This document shows, piece by piece, positions 1-12,100 of a stretch of DNA of 64,000 nucleotides (positions are counted from its first letter, which is position 1; each line of letters opens with the position of its first letter). The notes below the pieces were generated by a model. The model made no database searches, was not told where the DNA came from, and saw only the letters and a program-made list of their open reading frames with translations. Origin of the DNA: Bugulina stolonifera (Eukaryota; Bryozoa; Gymnolaemata; Cheilostomatida; Bugulidae); assembly GCA_935421135.1 (NCBI GenBank), contig OW285195.1, positions 15,824,158 to 15,888,157 on the forward strand, written 5' to 3'. Position numbers and translations under genes: made by a program.

Positions 1-1655
1 GCTTGATTGCTAGTATATATAAGACACGCAGTGTATAAGATAATAATGAATGCATGAATGAGTATGGATACGATAATGTCATGCATGGATAATAATGTCA
101 GCTATGATAATGTAAGTACGATAGGAGTACAGTTCGTGTCCAGGCAGGCTGTTTCATCACAAGTGGAAGTAAATGAGGTGGGTACATATTTACTGCAAAG
201 CCGATCACGGTCTGAAGGTGGGTACGCTCAGTAAGTCTGCGTGTACCCTCACTTCTAGCACTGACAGTTTACAGTAATGAAATTTAAATTTAATCTTTAC
301 TGATTGTATAAATTCTATCTAGATCAGCATTTTTTGTTTATCCTAAGCCCCAAGGACTGTAATGTATACTATCATACTCGTATCTTGTCTCTTTTCCATC
401 TTGACCTTTTAACTTGGCAACCATCAACACAGGCTTTACTTTAAACATTCTCTTTTATTCGTCCATGCTCCCATTATTATTAACAATACCACATGTGCAT
501 ACATGAATAGTACTTCTAATAATGATATTCCTAGTCATACTATTTCATTGAATGGTACCAGCAATAAAGAGAAACTGAGAGGTGAAATGTTAAAGTTAAA
601 ATACACATGACATTTGGATACAACAAGTAATGCAGACCCAAGCAGAAAAGGCATCCAAACATCCATCAGCAATCAAATTCGTAGACTAGACAGGCCTTGA
701 TAAACAACCTTAGTGAGAATGACGGAGCAAATTTGAGGAAATAAATCCACTTCAATTCATTGATTGAGAAAAGTTTCATCATGATGATGATCATCGTGGA
801 TCGTGGTTATGGCTTATTAAGCTAATACCTGAAGTAGGAAGGACGAAACCAAGTTGAAACTATTTAATTGCTGGAGAAGTTAAGATTTGCAAATATACAG
901 GCCTTCTCATCAAGCCAGTTAGCAATGCAAAAGATTGTGCAGAGTTGAGTGGAAACACCTACCTTTCAGTTACCTACTTCACTAGAAACGATACTGATTG
1001 GGTTTCCCCAGAAATGATGTCAAGATGTAGCTGCGTAAAAAGGCTATCATGACAAGAAATATGTGACTATAACTATTAATATATTTCTATGAACACGAAA
1101 AAGATTATATTTTAATAAGAGTTGCACTAGGTCCCAAAACAAATTTGTAATAGTAGTATTAATAAAAAGCTCATTTATTTGAGAGATTACTCAAGGGAGT
1201 GACAACTTCGATATAGCTACGTTGTATTTGAAAAGAGAGAACATAACTCCTTCCAAAAACAGCATCGTTTGTTTTATCCATACTAAACACAACACATATT
1301 ATTTTGAAGTACCAGTGGTTCACAATGAAAGCAATCAATGTAAATTTTTAGTACGTAGTAATATATAGATCAGTGCTCTGAATTAAATTGTTTTTCCACT
1401 CAGCGATAGTTGTATTTAGTTTGTTTTTTACACAGTGTCCTAGGTTATCTTGGTTGGCACTAGTCATGTATACATTCACAACATTACTTGCGTATATATT
1501 TATGCTGTTTAGTTCATTAAACTAGCAGTAGAACAATATAGGGATAAAATATTATTTTAATTAATATCTCTTTGTACAAAACAATCAAAACATAGTATTG
1601 CAAAACCTGGAAGGAGTATAAGCAAGAACAAAAATTCACTATCAAAGTTTTTTTT
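1..1655. other. No recognisable gene
   Basis: AT-rich DNA without a convincing open frame or known element on either strand. Its right part is the 3' flank of the minus-strand MRPL47 gene, whose stop codon lies at 1656-1658. An ATTAAA-like hexamer on the minus strand near 1557-1562 could serve as its polyadenylation signal, but this is weak. Confidence 0.5.
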
Positions 1656-4021
1656 CTAGTAAATGCCTTCTTTTTCATTCTCTTCCTTGATAAGCTGCTC
1701 TACGTCAGGGTTGGGGTCGAGACCAACCATCTTATTTCTACAATAATCTCTTAGGAACTCTGGGTCTTCTTCCAAGTGAGGATATTTCTCAATAAGCTTT
1801 TTATATAAAACTGACGCTTTAATTTGTTTGACAAAATTTCGTTTTCTTTCTTTTTCGTTCCACATAAGTTTATACTGGCGCGTCCAATCACCGAGATTGT
1901 CATATTTCTTTCTGTAATAAATAAATTAGATAGCAAAGTTATAAACAGTATAATACATGTAATTATCTATACTTACAATTGTAAATATCATTGTATAAAC
2001 AGTACACATGTAGTTATCTATACTTACAACTGTAAATATCACTGTATAAACAGTATACATGTAGTTATCTATACTTACAATTGTAAATATCACTGTATAA
2101 ACAGTATACATGTAGTTATCTATACTTACAATTGTAAATATCACTGTATAAACAGTATACATGTAGTTATCTATACTTACAATTGTAAATATCACTGCAT
2201 CTTTCAAGTTGGATATACAGTGTAGAAGGTAATGGTAATATCTATTAGAGACAACTAGTTGGCTTAATAGAGTATCAACTGAATGCGTTAGTTTTATCAT
2301 AACACTGAAACCATGTACATTACATCATACCATGTTGTCTTATGCAGCGCTACATTGTACAGTAGTGCTGGCTGATTTTGATTCGGCATCTTTTGCTGTA
2401 TTTCCAAAAAAACAGAATGATGCCAAAGTTGTCTGCTACTGCTCGGTTTCCCCACCTTTGGTAAAAGAACCGCATCAAATCGCTAATGCTCAATTTTGGG
2501 AGTTGTCACCCTCTACTTTCAACTAAGATGGCGGTCAATTTTATTTTTTAAATTGTTACTATTTAACACTAATATTTATAATACATACATGTAGGCCTTA
2601 GTCCAAGTACGAAAAACTGAGTAAAACTACAACATATCCCCCACTGGGTGACAAAAATGGTTGCAGCAGTCTGAATGGCAAGGATGATATCAAAGTATAA
2701 AGAATGAAAGAGGCACAATATGCATGAAAGTGTATGCGACACCAGCCACCGGAAATGGGCATGCTACGGAATGGAGACAACTCAAATATAAAAACTAAAT
2801 TGAATCGACCCGCCGCATTCGGTTTACATTTTGAAATTTCATGGATTTTTGACCCGAGAGAAAATGAAAACTGAATGATACCGAAACACTGGGCCTCACT
2901 ACTGTACAGTATGGAACCATGTATTTTATATCATAGTGTGATATACATGTATTCTATATCATAGTATGATATACATGTATTTTATATCATAGTGTGATAT
3001 ACATGTATTCTATATCATAGTGTGATATACATGTATTCTATATCATAGTGTGATATACATGTATTCTATATCATAGTGTGATATACATGTAGTACACATA
3101 CAGAAATTCCTCATTATGCTCCTTTGGTACAATATGTTCTTCTTCAAGCCTTCTGATTGGACGATCTAGTTCGTCTATGTCGTCAATCCACCTAGGATGT
3201 GGAGGCTCCCCTGTCTCCAATAGAGAGAGGGCAGCATTTCTCTGGTCCACAACGTCCCTTAGGTTATCCATGCTCACCTCTACCTACATGTAAGTACAGT
3301 GAGTACCGTAAGTACTGTAAGTACATGTAAGTACAGCAAGCAAGTAAGTACAGCAAGCAAGTAAGATAGTAAGTACATGTAAGTACAGCAAGCAAGTAAG
3401 TACAGTAAGTAAGATAGTAAGTAGGTAAGTAGGAAAGTAAAGGCACATAGGGGCCTAACAGTTTGGTTGTTGTACTCAAACTAGTACATAAAGTACATGT
3501 ATACGTATGTGTATATACAGCACATGTAGGTTACTACTAATAGCTTTACCTTTTCCAGCCGTTCAGGGGAGGGAAACTCTACATACAGCCTGTCATACTC
3601 CGCCTTCATAGTAAGTAGAAGATTCATCTCTTTAAGCAGTACATACCTGGTAGATAGTAAGTTAAAGGTACATGCCAGGTAGATAGTAAGTTAAAGGTAC
3701 ATACCTGGTAGATGGTAAGTTAAAGGTACATACCAAGTAGAGAGTAAGTTAAAGGGATATACCTGGTAGATAGTAAGTTAAAGGTACATACCAGGTAGAT
3801 AGTAAGTTAAAGGTATATACCAGTTCCATAACTGGTAGACAGATGTACATATCACTAAACTTGTGTAAACGTACCAGAGTTTATGAAGATCCTCATTACT
3901 ACGAGTCCTCAGCTCTGCCTTAGTCCACTGTCTCCCAACACTAATTGTAAAAAGTTCCCAATTCTCTTCATCATCAAAGAATTCATTCAAGCCGCATCTT
4001 TGGGATGTTGTGTGGATTTGT
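1656..4021 (-). CDS. MRPL47: Mitochondrial large-subunit ribosomal protein uL29m (MRPL47), first exon missing
   Basis: Mitochondrial ribosomal protein L47, the uL29 homologue, which binds near the nascent-chain exit of the mitoribosome large subunit. Four exons chain in phase on the minus strand: 4021-3875, 3646-3550, 3283-3102 and 1911-1656 (stop TAG at 1658-1656), giving about 227 codons. Seen: IHTTSQRCGLNEFFDD, where IHTT resembles the end of a mitochondrial presequence; then SNEDLHKLWYVLLKEMN, the family hallmark spanning the exon 2/3 junction; FPSPERLEK; and a basic C-terminal helix with NEKERKRN and KYPHLEEDP. The family is about 250 residues, so only a short first exon is missing; it should lie in 4022-5700 but I could not identify it. 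Introns are filled with short tandem repeats, and the exon 3 acceptor lies inside one array. The identification is strong; exact ends of internal exons rest on consensus and phase. Confidence 0.88.
1940..2215. repeat. Minisatellite, ~51-bp unit, about 5 copies
   Basis: Near-identical units containing CTGTATAAACAGTATACATG and TAGTTATCTATACTTACAAT. It lies in the last MRPL47 intron, about 30 bp upstream (in transcript sense) of the exon 5 acceptor at 1912. Confidence 0.9.
2930..3092. repeat. Minisatellite, ~28-bp unit, about 6 copies
   Basis: Units alternate ATATCATAGTGTGATATACA and TGTATTCT. The array abuts the MRPL47 exon 4 donor at 3101-3096 (GTATGT on the minus strand), so it begins directly at the 5' splice site. 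Confidence 0.88.
3284..3440. repeat. Low-complexity GTAAGTAC-rich array beside the MRPL47 exon 4 acceptor
   Basis: Irregular copies of AAGTACAGCAAGCAAGT and GTAAGTACATGTAAGTAC run directly up to the acceptor at 3284 of the minus-strand exon. Confidence 0.8.
3640..3836. repeat. Minisatellite, 29-bp unit, overlapping the MRPL47 exon 3 acceptor
   Basis: About 6.5 units of 29 bp. On the minus strand each unit reads CTATCTACCAGGTATGTAC or a variant of it. The exon-proximal unit supplies the real acceptor: exon 3 begins at 3646 after TACCAG. About half of the other units keep the AG; the rest read ACCTGG. Confidence 0.88.
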
Positions 4022-5758
4022 CTGCAGTCAGAAGGACAACAGCCTACTTGTTACTAACTATTGTAGTAGATGCATAGTGCATACATCACAGCCTAAACAT
4101 TGCTACTGGTGCATCTATACTTTTACTATACAAGTAGATCTAAATAGACCAATCATGTTGCTCATTTGTGACTCATCAGTCAATGAAAACGTTTACTTGC
4201 TCCTTATGTTATCAATTTTACTTTTAAATTTACAGTAAAACAATGAAAGGTTTTATGCTTTGTTCTGGCCTCTATTTCTCATAGACACAATTTATAAATC
4301 TAAATCAAATAATTCAGAATATTTGTGTCTTTAGGCACTTCAATCACAAGGCATGATGCAACATAAAATTTTGGGGGAATTTACATCAGGAATGGGGCCT
4401 TAAAATCTTCATTTCCACAAATATTTAAATTAGACCAATCTAGAGAGGGTACCAATCGGAAAGAAACAGCTTGAGCAGGTCCACACAAATGGTCTCCATG
4501 TGGTCTAAGATGCGTGTTAGCTTCAGCGTTGGATTAAAATGGTTAATATTGTAGTGGCCAGACATTAGCAATAGACATAGTCATCTCGTGCCACACTACT
4601 ACTAACACTACAGTAACTTAAATTGTCACATTCTACCTGTAACTATCGTGTATAATCTAATGATTGCATTATTTATATACTCAATACTTGTACTGTACCT
4701 TATCCATTGTAACCTGTAATTTACTATGTATAACTGCCCTTTTATACTTATGTAATGGAGACCAAGTTCTCAGATTTGGTTACAATTAATTTTGCATATG
4801 ATTCATATCATATCATATTCTTTTTGTAAAAGGCCGACCCTAGTTGGGGGTTTGGGGTGAGTTAGTAACTATCACATCACTGACTATGAGCTATGCAACT
4901 ATCAAACCCGTTAGTTATGAAATGACTTCATTTCATTCAGGATAAATAACATAAACGTGACACACGATTCAATACATCTTCTTAAACTTACAACTGTCTC
5001 TTCACTTTAGAAAGAGTGATGGGACGAAGCAATCCAACTCTAGAAACGGTGGAAAATGGTTTGAAAACATGGGATATGTTATGACGGAGGAAAAGCAACA
5101 GTTTATTGCTTTTCGACAACATGGTGATTACTATATGACAAGCTTGACAAAAAAATCTGGTGTTAGGAACTGTTTTAAACTTTTGAATACATGGGTCTCT
5201 ACTTAACAGTCGCTTGGTGGAAGGATAGGGGTAGTAGCTCTATGGAGATAACAAAGTTACCAAAAACTTTGGTTAAAACTCGTTGACAAGATCCCCGTGC
5301 CTTTCTTTTTTACCTTTTTTAGTATTTATGTCTAGCCTTGGGCCTATAGGTTATTGACCCCGTATAGATCGTTAACTGCATGTAAATAATGCCTTTTTGT
5401 CCTTCGGCAGCCATTCAGAGAAAAAATCTCGGTCTTCGTTCTAACTCACGTGTACTATCACTGTGTATATTTAATTTTCAGAAATTAAACTTTACAATAA
5501 TATATTATTGCACATTGTGATATCACCAGGTTTATTAATATATGTATAGCATTGTGCTACCACTTGTCGAGCCACTACACTTATGAGTCATTTTATAACT
5601 TTTGTGCAATAGTGAAATAGTACAAACCGGCAGGGTTGAAGGACGCAGTGAAAAGGGATTTGGAAGATTCAGACTCAGACTGGACAGGACTGGCTAGGCT
5701 CGGAGTAGATGTTTATTTTGTATTCATATTGACTGGTATAGCTCAATAATTCCAGAAA
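4022..5758. other. Intergenic; probable location of MRPL47 exon 1
   Basis: No confident exon was found. The first coding exon and promoter of MRPL47 (minus strand) should lie here, back to back with the plus-strand gene at 5759, so the stretch probably holds a divergent promoter. This is inferred from gene order only. Confidence 0.35.
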
Positions 5759-6100
5759 ATGGCAAAGCCTAAAGTCGCAAAAGGCAAAATAACTAAGAAG
5801 TTGAAAAAAGTTAGCAAAGATGTTACTACATCGGAGAGTTTAGTAACCGTTACAAATAAATCTCATCAGGATGAGCATCTGACAGGCATTGAATTGACTG
5901 AAGGTCAAGTTTCGAAAGCTAATCCTCATCATGATAATGCTGCTGTTAGTCCAGATCTCACTAACGATAAGCTGGCTCAACCCAAGAATGGCAAAGGAAT
6001 TTTAAAACAGAAAGGCATCAAGACCTCGGCCAGCACACATAAAGTCAAAGATAATAACCATGAAACAGAAGAGGTTAAAACAAATGTTCGTATCGAATAA
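5759..6100 (+). CDS. Small lysine-rich protein of unknown function
   Basis: A 113-residue single-exon frame starting MAKPKVAKGKITKKLKK and ending TNVRIE. The first 20 residues are strongly basic; the rest is hydrophilic and probably disordered, with no signal peptide or membrane segment. KGILKQKG near residues 78-85 resembles the GILK/SILK short motif by which some regulators dock on protein phosphatase 1, but one such motif is weak evidence. Coding status is supported by an AATAAA hexamer 6 bp after the stop (6106-6111) and by bases before the ATG (TTCCAGAAA) that could be the end of a 5'-UTR intron. I do not recognise a family. It could be a lineage-specific gene or a chance frame. Confidence 0.45.
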   Translation: MAKPKVAKGKITKKLKKVSKDVTTSESLVTVTNKSHQDEHLTGIELTEGQVSKANPHHDNAAVSPDLTNDKLAQPKNGKGILKQKGIKTSASTHKVKDNNHETEEVKTNVRIE

Positions 6101-6105
6101 TCAGT

Positions 6106-6111
6106 AATAAA
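6106..6111 (+). terminator. Polyadenylation signal AATAAA
   Basis: Canonical hexamer immediately after the stop codon of the lysine-rich frame at 5759-6100. The spacing is short but compatible with cleavage shortly downstream. Confidence 0.4.
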
Positions 6112-9100
6112 GTTAATTGCATTGATGTAGTTAGGCCCATTACTTTAACTTAGACTAAGGCTTGCATCAAATGACTCATGTCTATGTCTATTCCATTGCA
6201 TGTATTGTTTAATAGCTTTAAACCTATAACTAGAGTTGTAGCATGTAGTACAGAAGCAACCTCCCTTTTTATAAAGATTTCTAGCAATTGAGGTGGGGCC
6301 AAGTATTTTTTGCATGAAACTCTTAATTATACATAAATATTTTGATATGCAAATTTCTACACCTCTCATCGTGCCAGTATAGTTGTTGTGGTCAATTGAT
6401 TTATCGTGCAAGTAAAAATAACAAACATTTGTCAGATCGCCATTGATAAGCCGGAAAAGATTGCTTTAGTGTTAGTGCTCATGCGTAACGGCAAACACTG
6501 TCCAATTAGAAGTGGTTATGCCTGCTGATTTCTATAGTAACCACAATAACAACAGCTGCACATGGCCAAATAGCAGTTACTAGTATTACTAGACATAGCT
6601 AGTAATATAACACTAGATACATGCAGTTATAATATTGTTGTTTAGGATTGCTACTGCTATAATGCCCTAATGGCTATATGAACTGCGTTGTGGGAGGTTT
6701 ATAATATGTTAGACTGAGGTAATTCAACAGCTACAACAATAGATAGCTGTTTGTTTTACTGCTGTGAAAATATCAAAGACACACCAGTAATGTTATTCTC
6801 TTCACCATATTAACCCCCAAAAGTGGGGAATAGGTGTGAATGTGTTCTGATGTGCTGCATATAGAAAATTGGTCATTCACTCAAGGAGAACTTGTGTCAC
6901 TTTTCCTAACTAGTAATTCTTCAAAATTGATGAACAAACCGGCTCTAGCAACTAAAAGTCATCGATACTTCATTACTCTAGGTATTTTGGTATATGTAAT
7001 ACACCTATATCTATATACAGTACAGTAGATAATATACCCATACATGCATACATACATACATACATACATACATACTATATAACATAGGCTACTTGCAGTA
7101 TTAGAGAGCAACATTCAATAAATCATGCTACATGCAATGTCAACGGGGAAGTAGACCAAAAAGTAGTTGGTTCTCAAATTGGCCATGTATGTTCATAAGT
7201 AGTGTAATTTATTTATTTCCTGCTTTTAGTACTGAACATAACTAATAGTGGTAGGTGAAATAAACTACATAATAATGTCACATTTTGATGTTAAATTGCA
7301 AACTATTGATGAATTATATATTCATGCTACACAAGTTTAATATGTGGCTATTGCTCTATATTTAAAGTGTGATCAAATTGTCAATAGATTTGATAAACCG
7401 AAAGAAATCATAAAATCACCAAGTCCACCAGAAAGTGTGCATGCTGAAAGTCCTGTGTCACCATAGACAAGCATTATTTACTAATTTATATAAAAAGATC
7501 AGACAAAACCATAACCATGCCCACTTAGGAAGTTCCTTACAAACACTAGCAGTTAAAACAAGTAATCTCTGTACACTGGGCTGTTACTACATGGTAGGGG
7601 GCCTACTTACAATATGTAGTTGTATCTAGGAAACGTAGATGGGGTATTAGATAAAATTCATGGGGACCAAGAAGAGAAAAATGCCAAAGGGGAGCCTCAG
7701 AGTCAGCATGGTAAACCATGATGATGCCAGATATTAGGAACAGGCAAGGTGTTTTTTGATTGAATAACTTACAAAGCATTTTACATAAAAACACATTTGT
7801 GTGACAGCCTTTAGCTTTCCACATAATTGAAACCAAAATTATAGTAACACTAAGTAACATAAAAAACTGTAAAGGGTAATAATTGGGCATAACAACACAC
7901 CAACTGCTTGTATAACATTCACATGAACAAGCCAACTAAACCCAGTCTTCAGGCTACTAACATCCTTGGGTCCCAACTACAGTGCCTATATTATGCATAT
8001 TCTGTACTATTAATAGGGACATGTATTATAGGCCTATAATTTCAAAAAATTATGATTTAATACTTCTTAACCTCCTAGTAGATATACACGTAGGCCCTCA
8101 TACAGTGTATATATGCATCTCGGCTTACATCTATGTATCTTAAGTATGCAGATGAATGCTTATGACTGATTTAACAGCAAATAATACTCCCCTATGGCAA
8201 TTGTAAGCGTTCACTGGTCACTACAAGAAATATAAACTCATGAAATTGCAAGCTAGGAGTTAATACATGTACATGTACATTATCAATTGATATACCAATC
8301 AGTTTCTCAGAGGTGGAGGTGCGGTTCTAAGGTGAACTATCACATTGCCGACTAATCCAAGCAGCATCGAATTCCTAGGCTACATCCTCAGATCCTTGAT
8401 GCAACATGTTCTGTACCTGCATGCATATCTAGTAATGCAACCAGCAGTAATGCATTTCTACCAAGTTTTGAAAGCAACTCTGATGGCAGTATTTGAGTGT
8501 TTTTATCAACTTCTAAAAGGCCTCTTAGTCTCCGAGGTCACTTGAATTTGTATAATATTTTCATTAACTGGATTATTATTATTGCTGCTCACAACTCTTC
8601 ATGTCTAGCCTATTGGTGTGGGTTGTAAACAAGTAGGAAATGTAGATAGAGAGGTGTAGAAATCTATGACTTGTAGGTTCTTGTAGGAATCTCATGAGTT
8701 CAGTAGCGGAAATTAACAGATATTTTTCAAACTATTCCTAGCTTTATGCTATTTTAAAATGTGTTCCTTTGTTGAATGTTACATTATGTAATGTAAACAG
8801 AGTTTCTCAAACACATTAGAAGTGTGTGATAGTGGTGTCCTAGTTATACATAACAATTTTCGAAATCGGTAAAATCTGTACAATTGTACTAAAACTTGCC
8901 ATTATGCCTAGAACTGGCACCTTAGGAGGTGTAGAAATGTCATATTTGAAATCAGCACAAAATTCTGATCTAGATACATGTTTTTTTATGTGGCCCCACT
9001 TCGATTGCTAGAACGGCTATTTTTTTTCAAGATATCCAGAGGTTGCTTCTGTACTAATGTATTTTGGTGTTGGTATTATGTATTGTTCTTGATTGTACTT

Positions 9101-9145
9101 GTCTTTCATTAGTACTAGATGAACTGTGATCTTCTTAATTTGTAG
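6112..9145. other. Intergenic; UTP14 first exon not located
   Basis: Several short frames exist but none has family support. The UTP14 N-terminus (usually a short acidic leader) must lie upstream of the exon at 9146, with a donor in phase 0. A (CATA)n run lies at about 7035-7075. Nothing else was recognised. Confidence 0.4.
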
Positions 9146-12100
9146 GATTCTAAACATGCATCTTTATTAAAAGCTATACAAAGTTTGGATGGCAAGAAAG
9201 CTCCTATCACCCAAAGAAATGAGGCAGCTCTCAGGACATCAGAGTTCCATAACAGAGGTAGGCTGTTGTTGTTTAAACCTGTAAACTTACATGTATATCG
9301 CAGTGTTATCTGCAGCAGTGCGTCTTAATAGTTTAGTCAGATTTCAAGACAGGCATAGATCTCCAAGGTTGTGATTCGCAACCTTGTGATTGTGATTTGT
9401 GATTGATTCCAAACTCAGAATCCTTGATTCAAAGAGCGCTGGTGACCTTATAGTCGGTCAGCCGATTAGTTATTAAATACAGATAGTGTGAGTAGGCCTA
9501 CTAGTAACTATCACTTCTATGTAAAATTGGTCTAACTACAGACACTAAGAAAGTACACTTTGGTCAGCTACTGCAGTCGTTGGGCACATCCACCAGCCAG
9601 GATGTAAAGAAATACATTAAACAACAAGATGGATCTCGTAAACTTCCAGAACCTCTAGAGAGAATTCACGTCACCAAGGTACAATAATAATATACTGATA
9701 CTCATCTCATAATATTATAATTCACTGAATATGGTATGTCAGAGTGATGCTTGTATATTATACTGTACCAGGGAGATCTAGTAAGATATCTAGATTCTCC
9801 ATCTTCACCATTCTGGTAGCCTACTTCTATACAAGACTTCATGTATACTAATACCACGCTACTGTGTGTGGTTGCATTTCTTAGGCAGAGAGGTCAGTGC
9901 AGTACAAAGAGACTGCTGCAGAGGTTGAGAAATGGCAAACAATTGTAGAAGATAACAGGGTTGTACCTCAGTTGCAGTTTCCATTGGAGAGATCAAAGAT
10001 ATCTGTACCAACAGCGTAAGCATCTCTGATGTCTATAACTTCATCTACATTATATACTTACAAGAACAAGATAACAAACGTCTGTGTGTGGAATATGGCA
10101 GTGTAATTGCCTGAGTTTTGAAAATATTTTTAGGAAAAGAGAGGCTGAGTCACACCAGCCCCGCACTGCCATGGAATTGGAGATACAGGCTCTACTCAAA
10201 GGACCAGGTTTTGTAGCTGAACAGGCAGAGCAAGCAGCCAAACCAGTGCTGACCAAAGCAGAACAGCAAGCAATGAAGTGAGTGCATGAAATTCGTAGCA
10301 AGTAGCCCATGTGATCTATACAATATCTGTATGGTGTATTATTTTGTAATGTGCATGAGAACTATCTATTCTATTTTACCCTCTCAAGTCACATGACCTC
10401 ATTTCCTGTCTGTTGTTAGAGCAATGGATGTAGAAACAGCAAAGGAAGAGCTGGCGTTGAGGCGTAAGCACAGGAGGATGGTAGCAGACGTAGCCTCTAA
10501 AAATAGACGACAAGGGAAGATAAAAAGTCGGAGGTATAATTACTTCGCTGTTCTGTTTCTATATGAGCTGTTATAATATACTTACTGTGCCGTCTGTGCC
10601 GTTATGTCATACTTTGGTAGACAGTTCTGCCGTATGCCAAATGGTTATAATTTTATAATAATGTATTTTCATCTCTGATAAATATACCGTGTTTCCATGT
10701 GTGGATGTTTAGCTATCATAAATACCTCTGGTAAATATACCGTCTTTCCATGTGTGGATGTTTAGCTATCATAGACACCTGAAGATTGAGAGGAAAAAGA
10801 AAGCATTCAAAGCTCTAGAGAAACTGAGAGCCGACGACCCAGAGCTGTGGAAAGAGAAAGCAGAAGAGATTGAGAGAGCAAGAGTTGAGGTACGACTGTG
10901 CTTATAGGAAGTAGTTATACTCGTACTTACATCTACATGACTGTGCTTATAGGAAATAGTTATACTTACATCTACATGACTGTGCTGTTTACAGGAAAGA
11001 GCTACGCTTAGACACAAGGGTAAAAGTAAATTTGCAAAGTTGGCGAAGAGGTACGGAAAGTTTAATGAGAAGATTAAAGACTCTTTGGATGAGATGAGGG
11101 CCAAGGTATGTACTAAGTATTATATAATACATTACATAGGTCACCCACTAAGTATTACGTAATATATAGGTCACAGGTAGATATTACATACATATATATA
11201 GGTCACAGGTAGATATTAACATACATATATATATAGGTCACAGGTAGATATTACATACATATATATAGGTCACAGGTAGATATTCATACATATATATAGG
11301 TCACAGGTAGAAATTACATACATATATATAGGTCACAGGTAGATATTCATACATATATATAGGTCACAGGTAAATATTACATACATATATATAGGTCACA
11401 GGTAGATATTACATACATATATATAGGTCACAGGTAGATATTACATACATATATGTAGGTCACAGGTAAATATTACATACATATGTATAGGTCACAGGTA
11501 AATATTACATACATATATATAGGTCACGGGTAGATATTACATACACATATATGTTACAGGGAGTAGAACTGATGACTAAGCAAGCAGAGGAAGACTCGGA
11601 GAGTGAGAGTGAAGGAGAGATGAGGGAAGATGTGAACATGGAGGAGGATGAGAGTGACGACAGTGGAGAGGAGACAACTTCTTGTTTGTCTGTTTCTGCC
11701 AGTAATCCATGGTTGAGTGGCAGTAAGTATGCTGATAGTTGTAGCAGTAGTAGCGGTGGGGGTGGCAGTAGTAGTTAGTACATGCAGTAACCACATGTAC
11801 ATGTATGTTGACGCTGATATGGAGTACCATGTCATGTCCTGAAAACTCTGTATATCGATAGCCTGGGTTCCTAAGTACACTTTGCTCTATGTAGAATTAT
11901 CAAAGGAAGCTCCACCCCAGCCTCTACTCAACACGCAGGCATTTGATGAAGCGTCAAGTGAGGATGAGAATCCTGTTGAAGAAGTGACTGACGCCCCCAC
12001 CTCTGGTGGTAGTCATACACTAGTTACTCAGGCTACTACCGGTCATGTAACACGTATACCAACAGCTGACAGTAGTAGCAGTAAAGAAAGGAAGACAGTA

